The notes beneath the pieces were generated by a model. It saw only the letters and a list, made by a program, of their open reading frames with translations, was not told the origin of the DNA and did not search any database. A stretch of 64,000 nucleotides of DNA from Pseudomonas sp. ATCC 13867 (GTDB taxonomy: Bacteria > Pseudomonadota > Gammaproteobacteria > Pseudomonadales > Pseudomonadaceae): NCBI RefSeq assembly GCF_000349845.1, contig NC_020829.1, positions 744,001-808,000 of the forward strand, read 5' to 3'. The translations under genes and the position numbers were made by a program. Positions 27,006 to 35,701 of this stretch are shown here, piece by piece (the stretch's first letter is position 1; each line of letters opens with the position of its first letter).

Positions 27006-27894
27006 TGGTCTCTTTGCCCACCACTTCCTGCGGGTCGGCGTGCACCAGCACCTCGGCCCGCGGGAACTCCTTGTGGATCGCCAGCACCGCTTCGTCGCAC
27101 AGCCGATGCGCCTTGGACAGCGTCAGCTCGCCGGGCAGCTCCAGGTGCAGCTGGACGAACCAGTGGGTGCCGGAAATCCGCGTGCGCAGGTCGTGGGCGC
27201 CGAGCACGCCGGGCACCTCGCGCACCAGTTCGAGCATGCGCGTGCTGACGTCCGGCGGCAGTTCCTCGTCCATCAGCACCGCGACGGATTCGCGGGCGAT
27301 CTGGAAGGAACTCCAGAGGATGTACAGCGCAATGCCCAGGCCGAAGATGGCGTCCATCTGCTGCCAGCCGAATTGCGCCAGCAGCAGGGCGACCAGGATG
27401 CTGCTGTTGAGCAGCAGGTCCGAGCGGTAGTGCAGCGAGTCCGCGCGGATGGCATTGGAGCCGGTGATCCTCACCACATAGCCCTGCACCATCAGCAGGG
27501 CGGCGGTGAGCGCCAGGGACAGCGCCATCACCGCGATGCCCCAGCCGGCGGCCTCCACCGGCTGCGGGTGCTGCAGGCGGTCGATGGCCTGGGTGCCGAC
27601 CAGCACCGCACTGACCGCGATGAACAACGCCTGGGCCAGCCCCGAGAGGGATTCGGCCTTGCCGTGGCCGTAGCGGTGGTCGTCGTCCGCCGGGCGGATG
27701 GCGTAGTGCACCGCCAGCAGATTGAGGAAGGAGGCGGCGCCGTCGAGCAGCGAGTCGGTCAGGCCGGCGAGCAGGCTGACCGAACCGCTGAACCACCAGG
27801 CGATGGCCTTGGCCACCACCAGGGTGATGGCCACGCCGAGCGACGCGAAGGTCGCCAGCCGCAGTAGTTGGGAGTGGCTGGCGTGGGTGATCAT
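26998..27894 (-). CDS. fieF: Cation diffusion facilitator (FieF/YiiP-like) metal efflux pump
   Basis: 298 aa from ATG 27894. Six membrane segments in ~15-215. TM2 carries the metal-site motif GLTDSLLDGAAS, followed by the loop DDDHRYGHGKAESLSGL. TM5 has the second pair in ADSLHYRSDLLLN, giving the D-x3-D / H-x3-D site of FieF. The C-terminal cytoplasmic domain (~216-298) has GTHWFVQLHLELPG and AEVLVHADP. It exports Fe(II)/Zn(II) in exchange for protons. It overlaps the DinB-family gene by 4 bases. Confidence 0.92.
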   Translation of the reverse strand: MITHASHSQLLRLATFASLGVAITLVVAKAIAWWFSGSVSLLAGLTDSLLDGAASFLNLLAVHYAIRPADDDHRYGHGKAESLSGLAQALFIAVSAVLVGTQAIDRLQHPQPVEAAGWGIAVMALSLALTAALLMVQGYVVRITGSNAIRADSLHYRSDLLLNSSILVALLLAQFGWQQMDAIFGLGIALYILWSSFQIARESVAVLMDEELPPDVSTRMLELVREVPGVLGAHDLRTRISGTHWFVQLHLELPGELTLSKAHRLCDEAVLAIHKEFPRAEVLVHADPQEVVGKETIS

Positions 27895-28403
27895 GTGTCC
27901 ATGCGATTGGGTAGGAAGTAGATGTAATCCAGCAGCGGCGCCTTCTGGCCGATGGCGGTCAGCGCTGCGCTCATCTGGCCACGGTGGTGGGTGCCGTGGT
28001 TGACTAGGTGCTGGACGATGTTGGCCAGGCTCTGGCGGTGCACCTGGCCGGCCATGTTGCGGTAGTCCAGTTGGCTGCCGAGGGTGGCGTCGGTCTGTTT
28101 GTCGAGCCACAGCCGCCAGGCGTCGACGCCCTCCTTGAGGAAGGCCTCGAGGCCGGCGCGATCGGGCGCCGCCTCGGCGTCCAGGCGTTCGAACTGCCAG
28201 GGCTCTCGTTGCACACGGGCGAACCAGATGCGATCGACCACCGCCAGGTGATTGAGGGTGTCGTGCAGGCTGCCGAAGAACAGCCCGCGCGGCGCGCGAT
28301 AGGCCGTCTCATCCAGGGGCGCCACGGCCTCCAGGATGCGTTCGTAGGCCCACTGGTGGTACACCAGGAGTTGCCGAAGATGTGTCGCGAGAGCGCCGTG
28401 CAT
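27891..28403 (-). CDS. DinB-family protein
   Basis: 170 aa four-helix bundle. The putative metal-binding histidines of DinB/YfiT-like proteins are seen in SLHDTLNHLAVVDRIWF (~45-61) and VQHLVNHGTHHRGQMSAAL (~130-148). Such proteins are often thiol-dependent metalloenzymes of unknown substrate. Translationally coupled to fieF, which may mean a common response to metal or oxidative stress; this is inference. Confidence 0.88.
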   Translation of the reverse strand: MHGALATHLRQLLVYHQWAYERILEAVAPLDETAYRAPRGLFFGSLHDTLNHLAVVDRIWFARVQREPWQFERLDAEAAPDRAGLEAFLKEGVDAWRLWLDKQTDATLGSQLDYRNMAGQVHRQSLANIVQHLVNHGTHHRGQMSAALTAIGQKAPLLDYIYFLPNRMDT

Positions 28404-28404
28404 A

Positions 28405-28821
28405 TCAAGCCTCCGGGTGCAGACCCAGGCTGGCGAGTTGTTGGAGACCGCCGCTGCGCTGGATCAGACGCGGGTCGTCCAGGGGCAGGCTGCGGCCGGT
28501 TTCACGCTCGAGGATCGCCTTGAGTTTAGCCTTGTCGACGCTTCCGTCTTCGCTCACGGCATCCTTGAGTTTTTCCGGCGCGACCGAGTACTTGGCATCG
28601 GGCAGATAGATGGCGCCGGTGGCGAAGTCTACGCCGAAGGCGATCAGGCCCGGGATGATGTAGAACAACAGACCGATGGCGTCGAAGGCGACGATGGCCG
28701 GGTCGATGCGGCCGTCGATCTGGCCGCGGCGGTCGGGGTAGAACAGGGTGCCGCAGGCCGTCAGTTGGCTGAACAGGGTGGCGCAAAGAACCGCGCAGGA
28801 CACACGGGTGGCGAGACGCAT
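28405..28821 (-). CDS. Small conserved lipoprotein
   Basis: 138 aa. Signal peptide with lipobox LTAC (Cys23). Then GTLFYPDRRGQIDGRIDP and a hydrophobic stretch IGLLFYIIPGLIAFGVDFATGAIYLP (~50-75, two short halves), followed by a charged C-terminal tail. Homologues in Pseudomonas are sometimes labelled polyribonucleotide nucleotidyltransferase, which nothing here supports. The gene lies 1 base after the DinB stop region, on the same strand. Confidence 0.75.
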   Translation of the reverse strand: MRLATRVSCAVLCATLFSQLTACGTLFYPDRRGQIDGRIDPAIVAFDAIGLLFYIIPGLIAFGVDFATGAIYLPDAKYSVAPEKLKDAVSEDGSVDKAKLKAILERETGRSLPLDDPRLIQRSGGLQQLASLGLHPEA

Positions 28822-29013
28822 GGATAACCTCCGGGAGGATGATGCGGATAACTATATCAACGAGCCGCTCCGCGCTGCTGGCAGATTCGCACTATGTGGG
28901 CGCTCGCTGTTTCTAAGACTGCTGAGTCGACCTCGTGGTTCGCCCGGTATAATCGCCGCCTCCCGCGTCCGCCGGGTTACCGCGGCATGACGTTTGAACC
29001 TCACGGAGCCGGC

Positions 29014-31545
29014 ATGAACCTCCTTCCCATCGACAGCGTCCTTCCCGAGCTGCGCCAGGCCCTGGCCGCTCGCCACGAGGTGGTGCTGGAAGCGCCGCCC
29101 GGCGCGGGCAAGACCACCCGGGTGCCGCTGGCGCTGCTCGATGAGCCGTGGCTGGCCGGGCAATCGATCCTGATGCTGGAGCCGCGCCGCCTTGCCGCCC
29201 GCGCCGCCGCCGAGCGCCTGGCCGCCGAACGGGGTGAGAGGGTGGGTGAAACGGTGGGCTACCGCATCCGCCTGGACAGCAGGGTCGGCCCGAAGACCCG
29301 CATCGAAGTGGTCACCGAAGGCATCCTCGCCCGTCGCCTGCAGGACGACCCGGCGCTGGAGGGCGTCGGCCTGGTGATCTTCGACGAGTTTCATGAGCGC
29401 AGCCTCGACGCGGACCTCGCCCTGGCGCTGACGCTGAACGGCCGCGCGCTGCTGCGCGACGAGCCGCCGCTGAAGGTGTTGGTGATGTCGGCGACGCTGG
29501 ACGGCGAGCGCCTGTCCGCGTTGCTCGAGGAGGCGCCGGTGGTGCGCAGCGACGGCCGCATGTTCCCGGTGGATATCCGCTGGGGGCGCCCCTGGCAGAC
29601 TGGCGAGTTCATCGAGCCGCGGGTGGTGCAGACGGTGCAGCAGGCGCTGGCCGACGAGTCTGGCAGCCTGCTGGTGTTCCTGCCCGGCCAGGCGGAGATT
29701 CGCCGGGTCGCCGAGCAACTGGGCGAAGCGTTGGCCGGGCGCCCGGAAATCCTCATCTGCCCCCTGCACGGCGAACTCGATCTCGATGCCCAGCGCGCCG
29801 CCATCGAGCCGGCGCCGACGGGCAAGCGCAAGGTGGTGCTGGCCACCAATATCGCCGAGACCAGCCTGACCATCGACGGCGTGCGCGTCGTGGTGGATGC
29901 CGGGCTGGCGCGGGTGCCGCGCTTCGATCCGGGCAGCGGCATGACCCGCCTGGACACCCAGCGCATCTCCCGCGCCTCCGCCACCCAGCGCGCCGGTCGC
30001 GCCGGGCGCCTGGAGCCGGGCGCCTGCTACCGGCTGTGGTCGGAAGCGCAACATGAGCAGTTACCGGCCTATGGCACGGCGGAAATCCTCCAGGCCGACC
30101 TTGCCGGTCTCGCTTTGCAGTTGGCGCGCTGGGGCGTGGCCCCGCAGGAGCTGGCCTGGCTCGACCTGCCGCCCGCCGCCGCTTATGCCCAGGCCCTCGA
30201 CCTGCTGGAGCGCCTGGGCGCGCTGGCTTCCCGCGCCGGTGGCGGCAGCCTGACGCCCCACGGCCAGGCGATGGCCGAACTGCCGGCGCACCCGCGCATC
30301 GCGCACCTGCTGCTGCGCGGTCACGCACTCGGGCTGGGCGCGCTGGCCTGCGACCTCGCCGCGCTGCTCGGCGAGCGTGACATCCTGCGCGGCAACGACG
30401 CCGACCTGCACCACCGCATCGCCCTGCTGGCCGGCGAGCAGAACGGTCCGCGCGCCAGTCGTGGCACGGTGCAGCGGGTGCGCCAGCTGTCGCGGCAGTT
30501 CAAGGGGTACTTGCGCGGCCCGGCCCGCGAGCCGGTGAGCGATCCCGATCATCCGCGCTGGCTGGGCGGTCTGCTGGCGTTCGCCTATCCGGACCGCATC
30601 GCCCGCCAGCGCCGTGCCGGCGGCGGCGAGTACCGCCTGGCCAATGGCCGCGCCGCGCTGTTCGGCGAGCCGGACGCGCTGATGAAGGAGCCCTGGCTGG
30701 TGATCGCCGACCTCGGCAGCCGCCAGGGCCAGCGCGAGGAGCGCATCTATCTGGCGGCGGCGCTGGAGCCGGCGCTGTTCGAATCGATCCTGGCCGAGCA
30801 GGTCAGCGTCCACGACGAGCTGGACTGGGACGAGCGCGAAGGCGTGCTGCGTGCCGAGCGCCAGCGCAAGGTCGGCGAGCTGGTGCTGGCCAGCGAAGCC
30901 TTGCCCTCGCTCGACGAGGAAGCGCGCAGCCGTGCGTTGCTCGGCCTGGTGCGGCGCAAGGGCCTGGAGTTGCTGCCGTGGACGCCGGAGCTGCGCCAGT
31001 GGCAGGCGCGGGTCGCGTTGCTGCGCAGACTGGACCTGGAGAGCAAGGGCGAAAGCGAGTGGCCGGACGTCAGCGATGCCGCGCTACTGGACTCGCTGGA
31101 GGACTGGCTGCTGCCGTACCTGGGCAAGGTTTCGCGGCTGGCGCATTTCGCCAACCTGGAGCTGGCCGGGATTCTCCACAGTGTGCTGCCCTGGCCGCTG
31201 CCGCAACGATTGGACGAGCTGGCGCCGCGTACCTTGCAGGTGCCGTCCGGCTCGAACATCCGCCTGGACTACAGCGAGTTCCCGCCGGTGCTCGCCGTGC
31301 GCCTGCAGGAGCTGTTCGGGCTGGCCGACACCCCGCGTATCGCCGGCGGCCGGCTGGCGGTGAAGCTGCACCTGTTGTCGCCGGCGCAACGGCCGGTGCA
31401 GGTGACCCAGGATCTGGCCAACTTCTGGCGCAGCACCTATGCGGAGGTGAAGAAGGACCTGAAGGGGCGCTATCCCAAGCATTACTGGCCGGATGATCCG
31501 CTGATCGCCGAGCCGACGGCGCGGGCGAAGCCGCGCAAGGTGTGA
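29014..31545 (+). CDS. hrpB: ATP-dependent helicase HrpB
   Basis: 843 aa from ATG 29014 with GGAG upstream; a TATAAT lies at 28948-28953. DExH-box helicase: motif I APPGAGKTT (~28-36), motif II DEFHERS, motif III SATLDG, motif VI QRAGRAGR. HA2 and OB-like regions follow, and the C-terminal HrpB-specific domain ends KDLKGRYPKHYWPDDPL. It is a non-essential RNA helicase of gamma-proteobacteria. The gene stands alone between divergent and convergent neighbours. Confidence 0.95.
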   Translation: MNLLPIDSVLPELRQALAARHEVVLEAPPGAGKTTRVPLALLDEPWLAGQSILMLEPRRLAARAAAERLAAERGERVGETVGYRIRLDSRVGPKTRIEVVTEGILARRLQDDPALEGVGLVIFDEFHERSLDADLALALTLNGRALLRDEPPLKVLVMSATLDGERLSALLEEAPVVRSDGRMFPVDIRWGRPWQTGEFIEPRVVQTVQQALADESGSLLVFLPGQAEIRRVAEQLGEALAGRPEILICPLHGELDLDAQRAAIEPAPTGKRKVVLATNIAETSLTIDGVRVVVDAGLARVPRFDPGSGMTRLDTQRISRASATQRAGRAGRLEPGACYRLWSEAQHEQLPAYGTAEILQADLAGLALQLARWGVAPQELAWLDLPPAAAYAQALDLLERLGALASRAGGGSLTPHGQAMAELPAHPRIAHLLLRGHALGLGALACDLAALLGERDILRGNDADLHHRIALLAGEQNGPRASRGTVQRVRQLSRQFKGYLRGPAREPVSDPDHPRWLGGLLAFAYPDRIARQRRAGGGEYRLANGRAALFGEPDALMKEPWLVIADLGSRQGQREERIYLAAALEPALFESILAEQVSVHDELDWDEREGVLRAERQRKVGELVLASEALPSLDEEARSRALLGLVRRKGLELLPWTPELRQWQARVALLRRLDLESKGESEWPDVSDAALLDSLEDWLLPYLGKVSRLAHFANLELAGILHSVLPWPLPQRLDELAPRTLQVPSGSNIRLDYSEFPPVLAVRLQELFGLADTPRIAGGRLAVKLHLLSPAQRPVQVTQDLANFWRSTYAEVKKDLKGRYPKHYWPDDPLIAEPTARAKPRKV

Positions 31546-31590
31546 GCGCGCCGCGCCAGCCCTGCCCCAAGGGGGGAGGGCCACGAGGGC

Positions 31591-31625
31591 TCTTGTAGGA
31601 GCGGATTCACCCGCGATGCTCCTGC
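31591..31625. repeat. Partial REP element
   Basis: TCTTGTAGGAGCGGATTCAC followed by CCGCGATG is a diverged single REP half in the 156-base gap after hrpB. A short CCCTgCCCCAAGGGGgGAGGG palindrome precedes it at ~31558-31580. Confidence 0.5.
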
Positions 31626-31701
31626 GTGGGGGAAGACCCGATCACTGACGCTACAGGTGTCGGGATGCAGGGCCGCCTGTTCTCGCAGGATGGGTATCGC
31701 T

Positions 31702-32466
31702 TTACGGCAACTCCATCTCATATCCCGCCGCCTTCAACTCGTCGTAGGCGCGGTCGAGCTGTGCGCGCAGCGCCTCGGCATGGGGCGCGCGGCGGGAGAC
31801 GATGAGTTTGGTCGGCACGCTGTACAGCCGGTCGAAGGCCAGCGGCGCCATCCCCAGTTCGCGGCGGGCCTGTTCCACGGGCGCCTGGTAGTCGATCAGG
31901 TAGTCGCCGCGCTGGCGGTCGAGCATCTGCAGCGCCGCCACGTGGGTGCTGGTGCGGTGCAGTTCCAGTTTCAGGTGCGGGTCGTCCAGCATGTCGGTGA
32001 TCGGTTTCCAGTAGCTGTAGCCGCTGATCAGGATGATCCGGCTGCCAGCCAGTCCCTGCGGCAGTTGTGGCGCATCGTGCGAGGGCAGGCGGTAGAGGTT
32101 GAGGTCGGCGTGGCCGAGCGTGCGCTCGCACTCCAGGGTGCTGCCAACCAGCTCGGGCTTGCCGGGGGCGCCGGCCCATAGCTGTACGCTGCCGTCCTGC
32201 AGGCCGAGGTACAGGCGCGCGCTGGGCAGCGAGCGGAAGCGGGCGCGGTAGCCGGCCTTGAGCAGGATGCGCCGGACCATCTCGGCGCCGCTGCCGCGGG
32301 TGCTGCCGTCGGGGGCGGTGTAGGTGTAGGGCGGAAATTCGTAGTAACCGACATCCAGCACCGGCAGCGGGTGCGGCAGGCGGTCGGCCAGGCCGGGGTT
32401 GTCACGGGCACTGGCCTGGAGGCAGAACAGCATGGCGATCAGCCAGGCGATACGGCGAAGGAGCAT
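31702..32466 (-). CDS. Periplasmic amino-acid-type binding protein (SBP_bac_3-like)
   Basis: 254 aa. Signal peptide MLLRRIAWLIAMLFCLQASA, then VLDVGYYEFPPYTYTAPDGSTRGSG split over the first strand and helix, as in family 3 solute-binding proteins. The domain 2 hinge region and C-terminal AYDELKAAGYEMELP are complete. No permease or ATPase gene is adjacent, so it is an orphan binding protein or a sensor module. The order of EFPPY and GxGxEM supports amino-acid-like ligands. Confidence 0.82.
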   Translation of the reverse strand: MLLRRIAWLIAMLFCLQASARDNPGLADRLPHPLPVLDVGYYEFPPYTYTAPDGSTRGSGAEMVRRILLKAGYRARFRSLPSARLYLGLQDGSVQLWAGAPGKPELVGSTLECERTLGHADLNLYRLPSHDAPQLPQGLAGSRIILISGYSYWKPITDMLDDPHLKLELHRTSTHVAALQMLDRQRGDYLIDYQAPVEQARRELGMAPLAFDRLYSVPTKLIVSRRAPHAEALRAQLDRAYDELKAAGYEMELP

Positions 32467-32570
32467 GGCTACCTGGGGCGAGGATTATCGTTGTCGTATG
32501 TCGCTGGCGCAGCATGCGTCGGGGCCGGCGCTCTTGTCCAGCCTTGGCCGGCGAGGGCGTGCGGCAGCGC

Positions 32571-33653
32571 TCAGTGTGGCAGCAGGAAGCGCCCGTTGAG
32601 CGGCAGGTGGTTGGAGATGCGCAGGGTATCGTTGCGCCGCACACCCGCGTCGATGCGGTTCAGCCGGGAGCTGTAGAACAGGTAGTCGAGGGTGCGGTCG
32701 GGGTTGTGCACGCGCGGGTCGTTGGGGAAGTGGGTGTACCACTGTTCCTGCTCGGCGCCGCTGGATTCCTGCACCGCCGGGATCACCGGGAAACGCGCCG
32801 CCAGCAGGTTCAGCTCGCTGTTGGCGCGGTAGGGCGCGCGCAGCACGTCGGGCAGGTAGGGGTACTGGCCCAGCGGCAGCAGGCCGAGATCGCCCCCGAG
32901 CAGCCACGGCTGGCCGGCGGCCTGCAGGCGGCTGAGGTGGGCTTCCAGGGCTTCGACCTGGCGCTGCGGGGTGTCGTCGCCGTTCGGGCGCTCCAGTCGG
33001 GTATTGATCACCGTGAGCCGGCCGCCGCCGCGGATCGGCAACTCGCTCTGCAACAAGGCCGGCTGCGGCGCGAACAGGCGCAGCAGCGGGATCGACGCGC
33101 GCTGCGGCAGGGCGATGCGTTCGCCGCCGCTGATCTGGAAGCGGCTGAAGGTCACCAGCTTGCGCCCGGCGCTGCCGAACACGTGGGGGTTGGGATCGAA
33201 GTGCGCCTTCCAGTCGAAGGCGGCGGTGGAGCAGGGGTAGAGGTCGGTCAGGCGGTCGCCGAGCAGGGCCTGCTGGTCCTGCTTGCCGGTGGCCGCCGCG
33301 CCATCGTCGACTTCCTGCAGCAGCACGATGTCCGGCGCTTCGTCGCGGATCACCCGTACCACTTCGTCGAGGCTGTAGGCGATGTCTTCGGCGCTGGGCT
33401 TGTCGTCCGGTCCGGTGGTGTCGGGCAGGTCGTCCCAGAAGATGTAGCGCTTGCCGGCCAGGTACTGGACGTTCCAGGTCATCACCTTCAGTGCCTGCCC
33501 CGGTTGCAGCTGCGGCGCCGGGGAGCGGCATTGCGCGGCCACCGGCTCCCGCTCGGCGGGACGCCAGGCCAGCAGCCAGGCGCCGACGGTCGCGGCGAGC
33601 AGCAGGACGATGAGCAGCAGGAACAGGACGCGACGCGGCAACGAGAGGTTCAT
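32571..33653 (-). CDS. Membrane-anchored endonuclease/exonuclease/phosphatase (EEP) family protein
   Basis: 360 aa. N-terminal membrane anchor (~8-30, VLFLLLIVLLLAATVGAWLL), then an EEP domain: LKVMTWNVQYL (Asn), DIVLLQEVD (metal-binding Glu), LTVINTRLERP, WLLGGDLGLLP (position of the GDFN motif, here GDLG), DYLFYSSRL and SNHLPL (catalytic His). The Asn of GDFN replaced by Gly-type context is a small deviation. Most likely a periplasmic-facing phosphodiesterase/phosphatase; substrate unknown. Confidence 0.85.
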   Translation of the reverse strand: MNLSLPRRVLFLLLIVLLLAATVGAWLLAWRPAEREPVAAQCRSPAPQLQPGQALKVMTWNVQYLAGKRYIFWDDLPDTTGPDDKPSAEDIAYSLDEVVRVIRDEAPDIVLLQEVDDGAAATGKQDQQALLGDRLTDLYPCSTAAFDWKAHFDPNPHVFGSAGRKLVTFSRFQISGGERIALPQRASIPLLRLFAPQPALLQSELPIRGGGRLTVINTRLERPNGDDTPQRQVEALEAHLSRLQAAGQPWLLGGDLGLLPLGQYPYLPDVLRAPYRANSELNLLAARFPVIPAVQESSGAEQEQWYTHFPNDPRVHNPDRTLDYLFYSSRLNRIDAGVRRNDTLRISNHLPLNGRFLLPH

Positions 33654-33777
33654 GGAGCTTAGGGACTATCCTAGATGTGCGAGAGGATAGTGTTTGTGAC
33701 CGCGCATTTCACCTGTGCGTTTCCCTCACGAAGCATTCTGCAACCTTGAGGCGCGGTTGCGCCGGGAGGTTCGTCCC

Positions 33778-34017
33778 ATGACCGAGGCCTTGATAGCCCA
33801 GCGCGGACCCTATGCGGTGGAGGTCCACGCCGGCGAAGGCTATTTCTGGTGCCGCTGCGGCCGCAGCGCCAGCCAGCCGTTCTGCGACGGCTCGCACAAG
33901 GGCACCGGCCTGCTGCCATTGAAGTACCACGCCGAGCGGGACGAGCTGCTGTTCTTCTGCGGCTGCAAGCACAGCCACACGCCGCCGTGCTGCGACGGGA
34001 CCCACGCGTCCCTCTGA
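33778..34017 (+). CDS. Dual-CDGSH iron-sulfur protein
   Basis: 79 aa from ATG 33778 (GGGAGG upstream). Two complete CDGSH motifs: CRCGRSASQPFCDGSH (~25-40) and CGCKHSHTPPCCDGTH (~59-74). Each gives three Cys and one His for a [2Fe-2S] cluster, as in the mitochondrial-MiNT-like bacterial class. Such proteins are redox-active and linked to iron or oxidative-stress handling. A MITE-like element begins at its stop codon. Confidence 0.9.
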   Translation: MTEALIAQRGPYAVEVHAGEGYFWCRCGRSASQPFCDGSHKGTGLLPLKYHAERDELLFFCGCKHSHTPPCCDGTHASL

Positions 34018-34159
34018 GAGCCTGCTCAATGTCTGCCTGCACTTGCTCATGCGGCGTTGAAAACAGGCTCAAAATGCTCATTTACAACTCGTAAGCTGCG
34101 CTTTTTCGCCTGTTTTTGCCTTGCCTGAGCTGCGTTCGGCGAGACCTTGAACAGGCTCT
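34017..34159. mobile_element. MITE-like 143-bp inverted-repeat element
   Basis: The ends AGAGCCTGCTCAATGTCT (34017-34034) and AGACCTTGAACAGGCTCT (34142-34159) are inverted repeats matching at 16 of 18 positions. The interior is AT-richer than the flanks, has no ORF, and contains an internal AACAGGCTC copy near 34066. Size, terminal inverted repeats and lack of coding are those of a non-autonomous miniature transposon or extragenic palindrome. It sits exactly between the CDGSH stop and the SDR ribosome-binding site. Confidence 0.55.
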
Positions 34160-34171
34160 GAGGAGGTTGGC

Positions 34172-35008
34172 ATGCCGCGCAAATTCTTCACCCGCCAGGC
34201 CTATCGGCACAAGGTGGTGCTGGTCACCGGCGGCTGCTCGGGGATCGGCCGCGCCCTGGCGTTGCGCTTCGCCCAGGCCGGTTCGCACCTGGTGATCCTC
34301 GACCTCGACCAGGCGGCGCTGGACAGCCTGGTGCAGCACCTGCGCGAGCACCTGAACGTCGAGGCGCTTGGTCTGCGCTGCGACATCGCCGACCCCGAGG
34401 CGGTGCGTCAATCAGTGGCGCTGGCCATCGAACGCTTCGGTGGCCTCGACGTGCTGGTGAATAACGCTGGCATTACCCACCGCAGCCTGTTCGCCGATAC
34501 CGAGCTTGCGGTGTTCCAGCGGGTCATGGCGGTGAATTTCTATGGCGCGCTGCACTGCACCCAGGCGGCGCTGCCCAGCCTGCTGGCGCGGCGCGGGCAG
34601 ATCGTCGTGCTCAGCTCGCTGACCGGCTTCGCGCCCTTGCTCTACCGCAGCGCCTACAACGCCAGCAAGCATGCCTTGCACGGGCTGTTCGACACACTGC
34701 GGATGGAGCTGGAAGGCACGGGTGTGGCGATCACCCTGGCCTGCCCCGGCTTCACCGCCACCGACCTGCGCAAGAACGCGCTGGTGGGCGACGGCTCGGT
34801 GATTCGTCAGCCGGCGGTGGTGCTGGGCGCCGAGGTGGCCTCGCCGCGCGACGTGGCCGAGGCGATCTACCAGGCCGCGCTGCGCCGCAGGCGGTTGCTG
34901 GTGCTGTCCAACGTCAACTGGCGGGCGCGGATCCTGGCGCGCTTCTTCCCGCGGCTGTTCGAGAAGCTGCTGGTGCCGAAGATGTCGGGGCTCAAACCCG
35001 GGCATTAG
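34172..35008 (+). CDS. SDR-family oxidoreductase
   Basis: 278 aa classical SDR: VTGGCSGIGRALAL (~17-30), NNAGIT (~92-97), Ser in SSLTG, YNASK (~166-170). The C-terminal region (RRRRLLVLSNVNWRARILARFFPRLF, spread over two lines of sequence) is basic and hydrophobic, as in the DHRS7/membrane-associated SDRs. It acts on an unknown carbonyl or alcohol with NAD(P). GAGGAGGTTGG just before the start derives from the end of the MITE-like element region. Confidence 0.88.
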   Translation: MPRKFFTRQAYRHKVVLVTGGCSGIGRALALRFAQAGSHLVILDLDQAALDSLVQHLREHLNVEALGLRCDIADPEAVRQSVALAIERFGGLDVLVNNAGITHRSLFADTELAVFQRVMAVNFYGALHCTQAALPSLLARRGQIVVLSSLTGFAPLLYRSAYNASKHALHGLFDTLRMELEGTGVAITLACPGFTATDLRKNALVGDGSVIRQPAVVLGAEVASPRDVAEAIYQAALRRRRLLVLSNVNWRARILARFFPRLFEKLLVPKMSGLKPGH

Positions 35009-35011
35009 CTC

Positions 35012-35166
35012 TTCGTAGGAGCGAGCTTGCTCGCGAACCGCCCTGGCGCCGGGGTCGATCCCGGTTCGCGAGCAATAACGATGGCGTCCCCCTCGCTCCT
35101 ACAGGCGGGTTACGGTCGCTCTTCGTAGGGCGGATACCCCGTTCCGGGTTATGCGCCCTACGTATG
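35012..35166. repeat. REP block of three families
   Basis: A standard GTAGGAGCGAGCTTGCTCGC element (35015-35034) faces a variant (35062-35102) in which the stem is interrupted by CGATGGCGTCCCCC. A third palindrome follows: CGTAGGGCGGATA ... TATGCGCCCTACG (35125-35163). The same variant recurs inverted at 53913-53957. Confidence 0.75.
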
Positions 35167-35171
35167 TCGGG

Positions 35172-35612
35172 TCAGTGGGAGTGGCTGTCGAAACCGCCGC
35201 CTGCCAGAGCCATGTCCCAGAACGATGCCTCGATCTTGTGCCCATCCAGGTCGCGGATGAAGCAGCCGTAGTAAGGGTCGCCATACTGCGGGCGCGGGCC
35301 CGGTGCGCCGTCGTCGGTGGCGCCGGCGGCAATCGCGGCACGGTAGAAGGCATCCACCTCTTCGCGGGAGTTGGCCATGAAGCCGAAGTGCGTGCCGTTG
35401 CCGACGCTGGCGGGGCGGCCGTCGATCGGCGTCTGCACCCAGAACTCGGGGAACACGCGGCCGTAGGCCACGGCGCCGGGGTGCTGCATGATCGTCCTGC
35501 AGCCCAGGGCGGGCAGCACGGCGTCATAGAAGGCCCTGGCGCGGGCGAAGTCGTTGGTGCCGATGGAAATGTGCGAAATGCAGCTGGGCGGATAGCTGGG
35601 TTGGTCGCTCAC
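35172..35612 (-). CDS. VOC/glyoxalase-family protein
   Basis: 146 aa from GTG 35612 with GGAGACTCCC upstream; no Met precedes the domain in this frame. One VOC domain: ISHISIGTNDFARARAFYD at the start, metal-ligand positions in HFGFMANSREEVDAFY and the C-terminal GCFIRDLDGHKIEASFWD. It resembles the lactoylglutathione-lyase-like group; substrate not determined. Confidence 0.85.
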   Translation of the reverse strand: MSDQPSYPPSCISHISIGTNDFARARAFYDAVLPALGCRTIMQHPGAVAYGRVFPEFWVQTPIDGRPASVGNGTHFGFMANSREEVDAFYRAAIAAGATDDGAPGPRPQYGDPYYGCFIRDLDGHKIEASFWDMALAGGGFDSHSH

Positions 35613-35701
35613 GGGAGTCTCCGGTCGAGGGCAGAAGACTCCAGCGTAGAAGGCGGCCTGGCGGTTCGCCGTGGCGAAGTGTTGCCGATTGCTGCGCGGC
35701 C

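Noticed and set aside
28405..28821. Polyribonucleotide nucleotidyltransferase label for the 138-aa gene
   Set aside because: The protein is far too short, has a lipobox and hydrophobic segments, and shows no RNase PH, KH or S1 motif.
28852..30054. Minus-strand frame opposite hrpB
   Set aside because: Antisense shadow: low-complexity composition, and the plus strand has all helicase motifs of HrpB.
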